A stretch of DNA of 64,000 nucleotides from Streptomyces atratus (GTDB lineage: Bacteria; Actinomycetota; Actinomycetes; Streptomycetales; Streptomycetaceae). The position numbers and the translations under genes are program-made. The stretch lies in assembly GCF_900119365.1 (NCBI RefSeq), contig NZ_FPJO01000011.1, forward strand, positions 62,001-126,000. The letters run 5' to 3'. This document shows positions 1-7,275 of the stretch, in pieces. The stretch's first letter is position 1. Each line of letters starts with the position of its first letter. The notes under the pieces were generated by a model. The model was not told where the DNA came from. It was given only the letters and a program-made list of their open reading frames with translations, and ran no database searches.

Positions 1-390
1 GTAGGAGTCCGAGATCTCCTTGATCCTGGCGCGGGCCCGGTCGCCGATCCCGTGCAGCTTCTCCGAGCCGAGGACGACGTTCTCCAGGACGGTCAGGTAG
101 TCGGCGAGCATGAAGTGCTGGTGCACCATGCCGATGCCGCGCGCGATGGCATCACCGGGGTTGTGGAACGAGACCTGCTCGCCGTCCACCGCGATGGTGC
201 CCTCGTCCGGCTTCTGCATGCCGTAAAGGATCTTCATCAGAGTGGACTTGCCGGCGCCGTTCTCGCCGACGAGAGCGTGGACGGTGCCACGGCGCACGGT
301 GATGTCGATGTCGTGGTTGGCCACGACTCCGGGGAACCGCTTGGTGATGCCGCGGAGCTCCACGGCATGGGGACTGCTGGACGCGTTGAT
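1..390 (-). CDS. ABC transporter ATP-binding protein, BMP/nucleoside-type importer (partial, C-terminus off window)
   Basis: This is the N-terminal ~130 residues of the ATPase of a simple-sugar or nucleoside importer, and it energises uptake with the BMP lipoprotein encoded just upstream. A Walker A motif GENGAGKST and a Q-loop GMVHQHFML are visible. The gene runs off the left edge, so the signature and Walker B regions are not seen. The start is odd. A strong AAGGAG ribosome site ends 8 bases before an ATC codon at 390-388, which opens INASSSPHAVELRGITKRF, and no ATG, GTG or TTG lies in frame near it. The first canonical in-frame start is GTG at 363-361 (VELRGITK), which lacks a good ribosome site. 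I give the ATC start; a conservative annotation would use 363. The product class is clear and the start is not. Confidence 0.85.
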   Translation of the reverse strand, partial: MNASSSPHAVELRGITKRFPGVVANHDIDITVRRGTVHALVGENGAGKSTLMKILYGMQKPDEGTIAVDGEQVSFHNPGDAIARGIGMVHQHFMLADYLTVLENVVLGSEKLHGIGDRARARIKEISDSY

Positions 391-477
391 GGCGCACTCT
401 CCTTGGCAGGAGCGGAGGGCGGAGGCGGTGGGACGGAGGTGACGGGAGCGTCGTGAAACGTACCGCGCCCGGCGGAT

Positions 478-491
478 GCTACGCGCGTAGC
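478..491. promoter_or_regulatory. Candidate operator, palindrome GCTACGCGCGTAGC
   Basis: A perfect 14-base palindrome lies about 90-100 bases upstream of the ABC ATPase start. Its core ACGCGCGTAG recurs at 1731-1741, upstream of the BMP lipoprotein gene. Two copies before two units of one importer suggest a shared repressor site. The regulator is unknown to me. Confidence 0.4.
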
Positions 492-574
492 ACCACCGAA
501 TCGTTGGCCACCTGATGACAGGTGGCGGACCGTGTGCGTACGACTACGGCAAGTCGGCCGGGCCCGTACGTGAA

Positions 575-618
575 ATCGGGGCCCGAGTGAAGCCGAAGCG
601 GCTCACCCGGGCCCCGAT
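575..618 (-). terminator. Hairpin terminator after the BMP lipoprotein gene
   Basis: ATCGGGGCCCG at 575-585 pairs perfectly with CGGGCCCCGAT at 608-618, and GTGA/TCAC extends the stem past one mismatch. It lies 11 bases past the stop of the lipoprotein gene. It could end or attenuate transcription before the ATPase gene. Confidence 0.6.
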
Positions 619-628
619 CGACGATGGA

Positions 629-1669
629 TCAGGTCGTGGCCTTGACCTTGATGGTGCCGTCGACGATCTTCTTCTTCGCCTCGTCGAGCTGGGCCTGGAT
701 GTCCTTGAGATGGTCACCCGTGGTGGTCAGGCTGACGCCGCCCTTGGCCAGGGAGTAGGTCTGCGTGCCGGTCAGCGGCTTGCCGTCCTTGACGGACTTG
801 ATCAGGTCGTAGACGCCGCCGTCGACGTTCTTGACCACGGAGGTCATGATCGTGTCCTTGTACTTCGACAGGGACGGGTCGAGGGCCTGGTCGGAGTCGA
901 CGCCGATGGACCAGGCGCCCTTCTTGCCCGCGACGGCCTCGATCGAACCGGCACCCGAGCCGCCCGCGGCGGCGAAGATGACGTCGGCGCCCTTGTCGAG
1001 CATGCCCTTGGCGGCGTACGAGCCCTTGTCGGGGCTGCCGAAGCCGGACAGGTCCGAACCGGTCGACAGGTACTGGATCTGCACCTTGGCCTTCGGGTTG
1101 GTGTCCAGGACACCCTGCTGGAAGCCCGCGGCGAACTTCTTGATCAGCGGAAGGTCCACACCGCCGATGAAGCCGACCCGGCCGTCCTTCGACTTCAGCG
1201 CGGCGGCGACACCGGCGAGGTAGGAGCCCTGCTCCTCGGTGAAGACGATGCTGTCGACGTTCTTCACGTCGGAGACCGAGTCGACCAGGCCGAAGTCGAC
1301 CTTCGGATACTTGGGGGCGATCTTGTCGATCGCGGCCTTGTACGCGAAGCCGACCCCGATGACCGGGTTGTAGCCGCCCTCGGCGAGCGACTGGAGGCGC
1401 TGCTCACGGTCGGCAGGGGCCTCACCGCTCTTGGCGGTGAGCTCCTTCGTCTCGGCGCCGAACTCGGACTTGGCCTTGTCCAGACCACGCGCGGCGGAGT
1501 CGTTGAACGAGTTGTCGCCACGGCCGCCCACGTCGTAGGCCATGCCGATCTTCATCTTGCCCTTGTCGGAGCCGGAGCTCTCGGTGGACGACTCGCCACA
1601 CGCGGTGGCGGTGAGCGCGAGGGCCGCGGTGACAGCACACGCAGCGGTGATCTTGGATACCCGGCGCAA
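629..1669 (-). CDS. BMP family substrate-binding lipoprotein (nucleoside/simple-sugar ABC importer)
   Basis: This 346-residue protein is the extracellular binding protein that delivers ligand, probably a nucleoside or purine, to the importer whose ATPase lies downstream. The N-terminus MRRVSKITAACAVTAALAL is a lipoprotein signal with cysteine 24 after TATA. Features typical of the BMP/Med family follow, including GGRGDNSFNDSAARG near residue 48, NPVIGVGFAYKAAI and VDSDQALDPSL. The start codon is TTG at 1669, supported by AGGAG seven bases upstream. A copy of the palindrome core seen before the ATPase gene lies about 60-70 bases before this start. Family is certain; ligand is inferred from family habit. 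Confidence 0.92.
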   Translation of the reverse strand: MRRVSKITAACAVTAALALTATACGESSTESSGSDKGKMKIGMAYDVGGRGDNSFNDSAARGLDKAKSEFGAETKELTAKSGEAPADREQRLQSLAEGGYNPVIGVGFAYKAAIDKIAPKYPKVDFGLVDSVSDVKNVDSIVFTEEQGSYLAGVAAALKSKDGRVGFIGGVDLPLIKKFAAGFQQGVLDTNPKAKVQIQYLSTGSDLSGFGSPDKGSYAAKGMLDKGADVIFAAAGGSGAGSIEAVAGKKGAWSIGVDSDQALDPSLSKYKDTIMTSVVKNVDGGVYDLIKSVKDGKPLTGTQTYSLAKGGVSLTTTGDHLKDIQAQLDEAKKKIVDGTIKVKATT

Positions 1670-1729
1670 GGGAAGGCTCCTTCAAACCTGACCGAAGCGC
1701 CTCTTCCGGCGCTGGTTTCGCGGCGATCG

Positions 1730-1741
1730 TAACGCGCGTAG
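1730..1741. promoter_or_regulatory. Second copy of the ACGCGCGTAG operator core
   Basis: TAACGCGCGTAG repeats the core of the palindrome at 478-491. It lies 61-72 bases upstream of the TTG start of the BMP lipoprotein, where a repressor could act. The left arm is degenerate. Confidence 0.35.
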
Positions 1742-2130
1742 ATGTCAGTTAAGCACCCGTTCACGAGTCGTTATCGGATCGTCGCGAACCCACCGCGAGG
1801 CCGACCACCGGGGCAGGCGAGTAGCGATGCAGCCACGCTGCGTGACCAACATTGATCGGCATCGAAAGGGAACACATTGGGTGAAAAAGCGCGCCCTCCT
1901 CCCAAGGAAGGAAAAGCGGAATTCCCCACTCCATGCCCCCCGCCTGCATAATTGACCATCTCATTGCCAAACCCGTTCGTTCACTGATAGGAATTGACCG
2001 ACCACTCAACCCCCGTCAGTGCGTGCCACTCAAAAAGTTCTGCACCTTGACCGGGAATAGTTTACGCTGCCCAAGAACTGGATGCCGAATTTGCCACCCG
2101 GCCTGGTTCTTGCGACACGGAAGGGGAACC
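1742..2130. other. Intergenic stretch, AT-richer than its surroundings
   Basis: About 390 bases separate the leftward lipoprotein gene from the rightward small secreted protein gene, so both promoters should lie here. It is AT-richer than the neighbouring genes. TTGACC at 2047-2052 could be a -35 box for the rightward gene, but I see no well-spaced -10 box. No convincing gene is present. Confidence 0.4.
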
Positions 2131-2457
2131 GTGAAGAAGAAGGTCTCCGTTGTTACGGGAATCGCGCTCACACTCACCGCCGGAACGCTCGCGCTAGCCC
2201 CCGGCGCATCGGCAGGGGTGCGAGTCGGCGACTGCAACACCTGGAAGTCGAACAGGGCACCGTGGACCGGCTCTGCTTACTGCAGCGGCATGGCATGGGG
2301 CGACGAGTTCCGAGTGAAGGTCACCTGCATTGACCCACGCGGATCGCAGTGGATCGCCTACGGCCCTTGGAAGAAGAACACCGAGACCTCCACCGCGAAG
2401 TGCTCGGATAATCCAAATGTCGGCGTCCTAAAAGTCGGTTTTGCTTTCGATCACTGA
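2131..2457 (+). CDS. Small secreted Cys-containing protein, paralogue 1
   Basis: This 108-residue protein starts at GTG 2131 after AAGGGG. The signal peptide starts MKKKVSVVTGIALTLTAGTL and likely ends after APGASA. The mature part of about 76 residues has four cysteines (DCNTW, AYCSG, VTCID, AKCSD) that could form two disulfides. Strong motifs shared with the next gene are APWTG, CIDPRGSQW and AKCSDNPNVGV. A longer in-frame opening exists upstream to 1933, but the signal peptide and ribosome site fix the start here. I recognise no function. Secretion outside the cell is inferred from the signal peptide and absence of other membrane segments. Confidence 0.75.
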   Translation: MKKKVSVVTGIALTLTAGTLALAPGASAGVRVGDCNTWKSNRAPWTGSAYCSGMAWGDEFRVKVTCIDPRGSQWIAYGPWKKNTETSTAKCSDNPNVGVLKVGFAFDH

Positions 2458-2554
2458 GGAGATCACCAAGTCGGTGACTCTTCATCTTGCTCACGCAGCC
2501 AAAGAGTCCCCATCGACGGGGTACTTGGTGCCAGAATTACAAAAAGGGGCAGGG

Positions 2555-2893
2555 ATGAAAAGGCGTTCGATCACTTCAGTGCTCGCTTTCACTGCAGTGG
2601 CTGGATCTTTGCTGGTGGCGCCAAGCGCCACGGCAAGCGAAGTAGGAATCAAAAAGGCCGAATGCGAGGTATGGAAGTCCAACAAGGCCCCGTGGACCGG
2701 CTACTCAAAATGCACGGGGATGCTGCCCATTGTTGAGCGTCAGCAGGTAAAGGTCATCTGCATCGACCCTCGCGGGAGCCAGTGGGTCGTCTACGGCCGG
2801 GGTAAGGGCAACGGAGAAACGTCCAGCGCAAAGTGCTCGGACAACCCCAACGTCGGTGTGTACAAGGTGGGAGCAAACGTCTACCGCATCTGA
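2555..2893 (+). CDS. Small secreted Cys-containing protein, paralogue 2
   Basis: This 112-residue protein starts at ATG 2555 behind AAAAAGGGGCAGGG. The signal peptide MKRRSITSVLAFTAVAGSLL ends near SATAS. The mature domain keeps the four cysteines of the upstream gene (AECEVW, SKCTG, VICID, AKCSD) and the blocks APWTG, CIDPRGSQW and AKCSDNPNVGV. The two genes are therefore tandem duplicates. They differ in the segment between cysteines 2 and 3, where this copy reads MLPIVERQQVK, and in the C-terminal tail. A hairpin follows directly. Function unknown; a short structural or antagonistic secreted protein is possible, but nothing decides it. Confidence 0.75.
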   Translation: MKRRSITSVLAFTAVAGSLLVAPSATASEVGIKKAECEVWKSNKAPWTGYSKCTGMLPIVERQQVKVICIDPRGSQWVVYGRGKGNGETSSAKCSDNPNVGVYKVGANVYRI

Positions 2894-2903
2894 CGACAGC
2901 TGA

Positions 2904-2940
2904 GGGCGCCGTCCGATCCACACCAGGCGGGACGGCGCCC
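2904..2940 (+). terminator. Hairpin terminator after the secreted-protein pair
   Basis: GGGCGCCGTCC at 2904-2914 pairs perfectly with GGACGGCGCCC at 2930-2940 around a 15-base loop, starting 11 bases past the stop of the second secreted protein. Confidence 0.75.
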
Positions 2941-2980
2941 CTGCACGATCTCACTCACCAAAACCGTGTCCTATGTGGTG

Positions 2981-3391
2981 AGGCGAAGAAGTCGTCTGAA
3001 GCAGCAGAGGGAGGCGGCGAAGAAACCGCCGTTCGCCTCGGTGTCCGGCAGATCGAAGACGGTGCCGGACACCACAACCAGACGCCGCCGCCGATACCCA
3101 GGCACCAGCAGTGTCCTCGCCCGCCAGCGGCCGACTCACCCGCGCGAACAACACCTTCAGCGGCTCCAGCCCCAGTCGTCGGCGGGCCCGGCCGATCGCC
3201 GCTGTCGTCGGCACCCGTCACGGCTTCTCCCACCAGCGGAACCGCTCCAGCCCCTGCGTGAGCAGCCGGGCCACCTCCTCATACCCTGCCCGGAGAACAG
3301 ACACGTCGCGAGCACGAAATAGACCATCACCGCACCCAGCGACCACCTCGTCGACCACCACGGGCGGGGACACGCGCGTCAACATACCCAC
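2981..3391 (-). pseudogene. IS4-family transposase remnant (N-terminal part, inactivated)
   Basis: Reading leftward, translation from GTG 3391 gives MLTRVSPPVVVDEVV, then VLRAGYEEVARLLTQGLE, the N-terminal domain of Streptomyces IS4-type transposases. An in-frame TGA (3220-3218) follows RFRWWEKP, and homology resumes at once as RVPTTAAIGRARRRLG and LEPLKVLFARV. A frameshift near 3105 leads to LVVVSGTVFDLPDTEANG. Active members read DG where this reads SG, so the first DDE aspartate is also lost. The rest of the usual ~400-residue protein is absent. I saw no clear terminal inverted repeats. The element is a fossil that marks this patch as an old insertion site. Confidence 0.7.
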
Positions 3392-3505
3392 AGCGAAATC
3401 CGGTCCGACATCCGCCCACCCGACGACTTCACCTGTCCAGGCCTTGGCACACCGCACCCAACGCCTCACCACCGACAAAGCCACCGGTGGGTCCAACTGA
3501 TCAAT

Positions 3506-4750
3506 TCAGAATGAGGTCCGAGTCTTTTCAAGCAACGCGGCCGCGGTGAACAGCTCGACGGCGACCGTGATGGCCTCCTCGTCGGCGTCGAAATCGCCGC
3601 GATGCAGGTCGAGACGGGCACTGTCGCCGGGCGTGCGGACCCCCAGCCGGGCCATGGCGCCGGGGACGTGTTCCAGGTACCAGGAGAAGTCCTCGCCGCC
3701 CAGGCTCTGTTCGGTGTCCTCGATCGCATGCGCTCCGCGGCGCGCGGTCATCGCCGTGGCGAGCAGATCGATGGCGGCGGCGTCGTTGACGACCGGCGGG
3801 ACGCCCCGCACGTAGTTGATCACCGTCTTGGCGCCGTGCATCCCGGCCACCTCGTCGATCGCGGCGTGCACCAGGTCGGGGGCCTCCCGCCAGGCGGCCA
3901 GCTCCAGGCAGCGGACGGTGCCGGACAGTTCGGCGTGCTGCGGGATCACGTTGCAGGCATGCCCGGCCTCCAGCCGTCCCCAGGTGACGGCGAGCCCGGC
4001 GCGCGCGTCGACCCGGCGGGCCAGCAGCGCGGGCACCTCGGTGGCGACCTTGGCGGCGGCGGTGACCAGGTCGGTGGTCAGGTGCGGCCGGGCGGTGTGG
4101 CCGCCCGGCCCGTCGAGCGACACCTCCAGCCGGTCGCAGGCCGAGGTGATCGCCCCGACCCGCAGCCCGATCCGCCCCACGTCCACCTTCGGGTCGCAGT
4201 GCACCCCGATGATCCGCCCGACGCCCTCCAGCGCCCCGGACAGGATCGTGTCGGGCGCCCCGCCGGGCAGCACCTCCTCGGCCGGCTGGAAGATCAGCCG
4301 CACCGGGTTCGGGAGCAGCCCCCGCCGGTCCAGTTCGGCGAGCACGAGGCCGGCGCCGAGGACCGAGGTGGTGTGGATGTCGTGCCCGCACGCGTGCGCC
4401 CGGTCGGGGACGGTGGAGCGGTACGGGACGCCGGTCTTGGTGTCCGGGATGGGCAGTGCGTCGATGTCCGCGCGCAGGGCGAGCATCGGCGCGGTGGAGT
4501 CGTCCCGCGTGCCCACGTCACAGATGAGCCCCGTCCCCGTGTCGAGCACCCGGGGTTCCAGTCCCGCCTTCTCCAGCCGGGCCTTGATGGCCGCGGTGGT
4601 ACGGAACTCCTGGTTGCCCAGCTCGGGGTGCATGTGGAGGTCGCGCCGGAAGGCGATCAGCTCGGCACGCAGGTCCTCGGGCAGGGTGCCGGGGAGGGCT
4701 TCTTCGCCGGGCAGCTGGGCATCGGAATCACGGGACATCAACTGGTTCAC
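3506..4750 (-). CDS. M20 family metallopeptidase / amidohydrolase
   Basis: This 414-residue cytoplasmic enzyme matches the M20D amidohydrolases (hippurate hydrolase, N-acyl-amino-acid deacylase), which cleave an amide from an acylated amino acid using two metals. Visible landmarks are RRDLHMHPELGNQEFRT, the metal-site stretch HACGHDIHTT near residue 118, FQPAEEVLPGG with the catalytic glutamate pair, and GGHTARPHLTTD in the lid domain. The metal ligands C-H-E-H set appears intact. The start is uncertain: GTG 4750 opens the longest version and ATG 4738 is four codons in, and neither has a convincing ribosome site. It stands alone, with the transposase fossil downstream. Substrate is not determinable. 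Confidence 0.88.
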   Translation of the reverse strand: MNQLMSRDSDAQLPGEEALPGTLPEDLRAELIAFRRDLHMHPELGNQEFRTTAAIKARLEKAGLEPRVLDTGTGLICDVGTRDDSTAPMLALRADIDALPIPDTKTGVPYRSTVPDRAHACGHDIHTTSVLGAGLVLAELDRRGLLPNPVRLIFQPAEEVLPGGAPDTILSGALEGVGRIIGVHCDPKVDVGRIGLRVGAITSACDRLEVSLDGPGGHTARPHLTTDLVTAAAKVATEVPALLARRVDARAGLAVTWGRLEAGHACNVIPQHAELSGTVRCLELAAWREAPDLVHAAIDEVAGMHGAKTVINYVRGVPPVVNDAAAIDLLATAMTARRGAHAIEDTEQSLGGEDFSWYLEHVPGAMARLGVRTPGDSARLDLHRGDFDADEEAITVAVELFTAAALLEKTRTSF

Positions 4751-4926
4751 CTGGTGAAGGGTAAGGCCGTTCCCCCTTCAACTGGCCATGAAACAAGAAA
4801 AGTTCAGCCACATAGACGAATAAATGACTGCGCTGCGGCGTGTGAGGGGACGGCGAGGTGGGTACACTTGCCCCCTTTTGCGCCGTGACCGACCGCTCCG
4901 CCCGCCGGGTCGGCCATCGGGCTCCG

Positions 4927-5568
4927 TCAGCCGGACAGCCCCCTGCGCACCGGCAGCAGGGCCACCCCGAGGCACAGGGCTCCGACCGGCAGCAGATCCA
5001 GGCTCACGGCCATCACCACCGTCCCCGCCAGCACCAGCACCGGGGCCCACGCCCGGACCAGGTCACGGCGGAGGAATGCGAGCAGGGTGACGAGGGCCAG
5101 CAGCCCGAGCCAGAACAGCATCGGCACCGCGGTGTAGACCAACGGCATCACACCGGGCACGCCCTGCACCCGGTCGAACATCTCGCTCATGGCTTCTTTG
5201 TCCGCCGAGACGAACGCGACCCCCAGGTCGATCACCGCCTGCACCACCACCGCCACCGCACCGAACAGCCCGGTCCAGGCGGCCACTTCGCCTGCGACCC
5301 GCCTGCCCCCGCGCTCCCCGGCGAGCCTCCGCAGCCCCAGGAAGACCGGCACGAAGGCGAGCACCCCGGCCAGGAACAGCAGATGCGCGACCGTCCACCA
5401 CACCCCGGGCCCGTAATCGCCGACGGCCCGCCCGACCAGCCGCACCGCCCCGTACCCGGCCATCAGAACCGGCCCCGCAAGAAGGGCCGTTCCGACCGGC
5501 ACCCGGCCCGTACCGGCTGTACCGGCCGTCTCGCTCTGTCGCTCCGTCGCCGTGCGCGTCACTGTCAT
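4927..5568 (-). CDS. Multi-pass membrane protein of unknown function
   Basis: This 213-residue protein has a short charged N-terminus (MTVTRTATERQSETAG) followed by about six hydrophobic segments, for example WWTVAHLLFLAGVLAFVPVF, AAWTGLFGAVAVVVQAVIDL and VPMLFWLGLLALVTLLAFL. An RRLAGERGGRR loop is likely cytoplasmic. No catalytic motif or known transporter signature is visible. It may be a small sensor or permease-like protein of a type common in Streptomyces. The ATG has no clear ribosome site. The gene stands alone between the amidohydrolase and the antitoxin remnant locus. Confidence 0.7.
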   Translation of the reverse strand: MTVTRTATERQSETAGTAGTGRVPVGTALLAGPVLMAGYGAVRLVGRAVGDYGPGVWWTVAHLLFLAGVLAFVPVFLGLRRLAGERGGRRVAGEVAAWTGLFGAVAVVVQAVIDLGVAFVSADKEAMSEMFDRVQGVPGVMPLVYTAVPMLFWLGLLALVTLLAFLRRDLVRAWAPVLVLAGTVVMAVSLDLLPVGALCLGVALLPVRRGLSG

Positions 5569-5642
5569 GCGTTGATGCTCGTGCCCGGCCGACCCTGCCC
5601 GCTATCGGGGCTCACCCTCAACCTACCCTGAGAGCAGGACAC

Positions 5643-5798
5643 TTACGGGTCAGGGTGATCCATGACGTCGGCGGAGCGTCCGCCCTGCATCAAGTGGAGC
5701 TCAACGCTGAAGCCCTCGGCCAACACCCCGTCGAGACACCCCGCATGCGCTCCGAACCACTGGCGGATCGGCAAATGCTCCACCACAATCACCCTCAC
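5643..5798 (-). CDS. Possible 51-residue ORF or gene fragment
   Basis: A reading frame from GTG 5798 to TAA 5643 gives VRVIVVEHLPIRQWFGAHAG and later FSVELHLMQGGRSADVMD, with plausible protein-like composition. No ribosome site precedes it and I do not recognise the family. It lies in a 385-base stretch (5569-5953) with no other coding signal, beside the broken toxin gene. It may be the tail of a decayed gene. Confidence 0.2.
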   Translation of the reverse strand: MRVIVVEHLPIRQWFGAHAGCLDGVLAEGFSVELHLMQGGRSADVMDHPDP

Positions 5799-5953
5799 AA
5801 AGCCGAGGGGGGCGCCAGCGGTGGCATGGGCCGCGAGGCGAGGACATCGCGGGCCGCCCCGTGACGACGCCGTCCCGGCGTGACCCGGCCGCGCGGGGTA
5901 GTCATAGTCCGGTGTGGTCAGTCCACCTTCTGATCCGTCCCTGTGAGGCAGCC

Positions 5954-6196
5954 GTGGAAGCAGCTGGTCAGTACAACGTCCACGCGGCAAGGACCCACCT
6001 CTCGCGCATCCTGGAGCAGGTGGCCACAGGCGAGGAAGTGGTGATCTCCAAAGCGGGGGGACCGGTGGCCATGACGGTGCCGCTCCATCCTCGTGCAAGG
6101 CAAACCGGGCGCGGCTCGCTCAGTGGGCAGATCCGTATCGAGGACGACTTCGACGACCTGCCGGACGACCTGGCCGAGGCATTCGGAGTGCGCTGA
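5954..6196 (+). CDS. Type II antitoxin, Phd/YefM family
   Basis: This 80-residue protein reads VEAAGQYNVHAARTHLSRIL, then EQVATGEEVVISKAGGPVAMTVPL, the Phd/YefM DNA-binding N-terminal fold, and an acidic tail IEDDFDDLPDDLAEAFGVR that would wrap the toxin. GTG 5954 is chosen because GAGG sits eight bases upstream and upstream residues do not match the family. Its TGA overlaps the ATG of the toxin gene (ATGA), the usual arrangement. The toxin is truncated, so the antitoxin is effectively orphaned. It could still bind DNA or neutralise a toxin encoded elsewhere. Confidence 0.85.
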   Translation: MEAAGQYNVHAARTHLSRILEQVATGEEVVISKAGGPVAMTVPLHPRARQTGRGSLSGQIRIEDDFDDLPDDLAEAFGVR

Positions 6197-6243
6197 TGAA
6201 GCTGCTGCTCGACACACGTGTCGTCCTGTGGTGGCTCGGACAC
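6196..6243 (+). pseudogene. VapC-type PIN toxin, truncated to its first residues
   Basis: The ATG overlapping the antitoxin stop opens MKLLLDTRVVLWWLG, which matches the first strand of PIN-domain VapC ribonucleases (usually LLLDTHVVLWWL, with the first catalytic Asp). After about 15 residues all similarity ends. The frame runs on as low-complexity sequence antisense to the next gene. The remaining ~110 residues and the other acidic active-site residues are missing, so no active toxin can be made. The break point lies near 6240, where a different, AT-richer segment begins. Confidence 0.7.
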
Positions 6244-6339
6244 GGCGTGCGGGCGAGCGGTCACGGCATCGGCCGCATCGAAACGCGCCGGAGCAGGGCG
6301 TCTCTTTCCGTGAATATTCCTGAAGATCAGGAGAGGCCG

Positions 6340-6729
6340 CTATTTCTTCGAGATCATCGAAATCCCACCCATTGCAAGGGAGAACATCCGGGCCAGAGCC
6401 TTGCGGACATCCGGGTCTCGATCCAGCCGATCCAACAATTCATACCTCGCGGGATCAAGATCGATTGTGGCAACCCCGCCAACATCTCCGTCGTCCACGG
6501 TCGAGAACAGGAGCAGGCATCGATAGGCCTGCACGACTCCCCCTCTCTCTTCGCGCATCAGCGACTGAAGGACGACACTTCCTTCCTTGACCTGGCTGCG
6601 GAGCGCATCAGCCGAGGTCCACCGAGTGGCCCAGCCTCGCCCCTCCGCCTCCAGCTGGATTTCGAGCAGTGCATCAAAACTGATCCGACACACGCGGAAG
6701 TCGGGGTCGGTCTGACGAATCACAGACAT
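6340..6729 (-). CDS. Hypothetical protein, 129 residues
   Basis: I do not recognise this family. The protein is soluble-looking, with no signal peptide, opening MSVIRQTDPDFRVCRISFDA and ending in RKALARMFSLAMGGISMISKK. It has mixed charge and a central segment LQSLMREERGGVVQAYRCL. Base composition is lower in GC than the flanking core genes. It begins where the VapC-like toxin gene is cut, on the opposite strand, so it may belong to the DNA that broke that gene. Small proteins of this kind are sometimes immunity proteins, but nothing here shows that. Confidence 0.55.
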   Translation of the reverse strand: MSVIRQTDPDFRVCRISFDALLEIQLEAEGRGWATRWTSADALRSQVKEGSVVLQSLMREERGGVVQAYRCLLLFSTVDDGDVGGVATIDLDPARYELLDRLDRDPDVRKALARMFSLAMGGISMISKK

Positions 6730-6806
6730 CGGAGCATCGACCCTCGCTCTGCGCGATCAGCGCGATTCATACGGAGCGTGCACCCTGACAGCCGGCCCCG
6801 CGCCAC

Positions 6807-7130
6807 CTATTCGTCGAAAACAAACATGATGTGGTCGTCGTCCAGGTACTTGATATCGACCTCGCAGCCTTTCTGCACCCTCGACGAGCGGAAGGAGGAA
6901 ATGGTGTCGCGCCCTTCCACGCTCCTGGTCACACCGCCCTCCTGCCAGGAGAGCCGGTATTTTATGTTGACGCTTCCGCCGTCGTTCGAGCTGATGTAGC
7001 GAACGTCCTCCACCAGGGCCCGGATATCCCGTCCGTGCGACCGGATCTCATCGTCGCGCTTGAAGAGGCTGGCGATGTAGGCGATGCTGCCCACAATGAG
7101 AATTGCGGAAATGATGAAAACGATGATCAC
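6807..7130 (-). CDS. Small single-pass membrane protein (DUF3592-like)
   Basis: This 107-residue protein begins with one membrane anchor, MIIVFIISAILIVGSIAYIA, then a soluble domain. The domain pattern, KYRLSWQEGGVTRSVEGRDT followed by a short turn and VDIKYLDDDHIMFVFDE, resembles DUF3592-type domains, which are small beta-rich units. It shares the lower GC content of the preceding hypothetical gene and may have arrived with it. No enzymatic motif is seen. DUF3592 assignment is from pattern only. Confidence 0.6.
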   Translation of the reverse strand: MIIVFIISAILIVGSIAYIASLFKRDDEIRSHGRDIRALVEDVRYISSNDGGSVNIKYRLSWQEGGVTRSVEGRDTISSFRSSRVQKGCEVDIKYLDDDHIMFVFDE

Positions 7131-7275
7131 GGATCACCCCTTGCGTAAAATCGCAGTGTAACGCCACCTATAAGCGCTGTCACAGAGATATGACCGATCC
7201 CACCCACGGGCTTTTCCGCGTTCCGGGCGGGGTCCGGCGGGTGGGCGGGGCCGAGGGGTGTCCGCCTGTTGCGTC

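Noticed and set aside
2981..3391. An active IS4-type insertion sequence
   Set aside because: Internal stop, frameshift, a lost catalytic Asp and missing C-terminal half show that it is dead, and no inverted repeat ends were seen.
5643..5798. Whether the short leftward frame is a real gene
   Set aside because: Kept only as a low-confidence feature. No ribosome site, no known family, and it is next to decayed genes.
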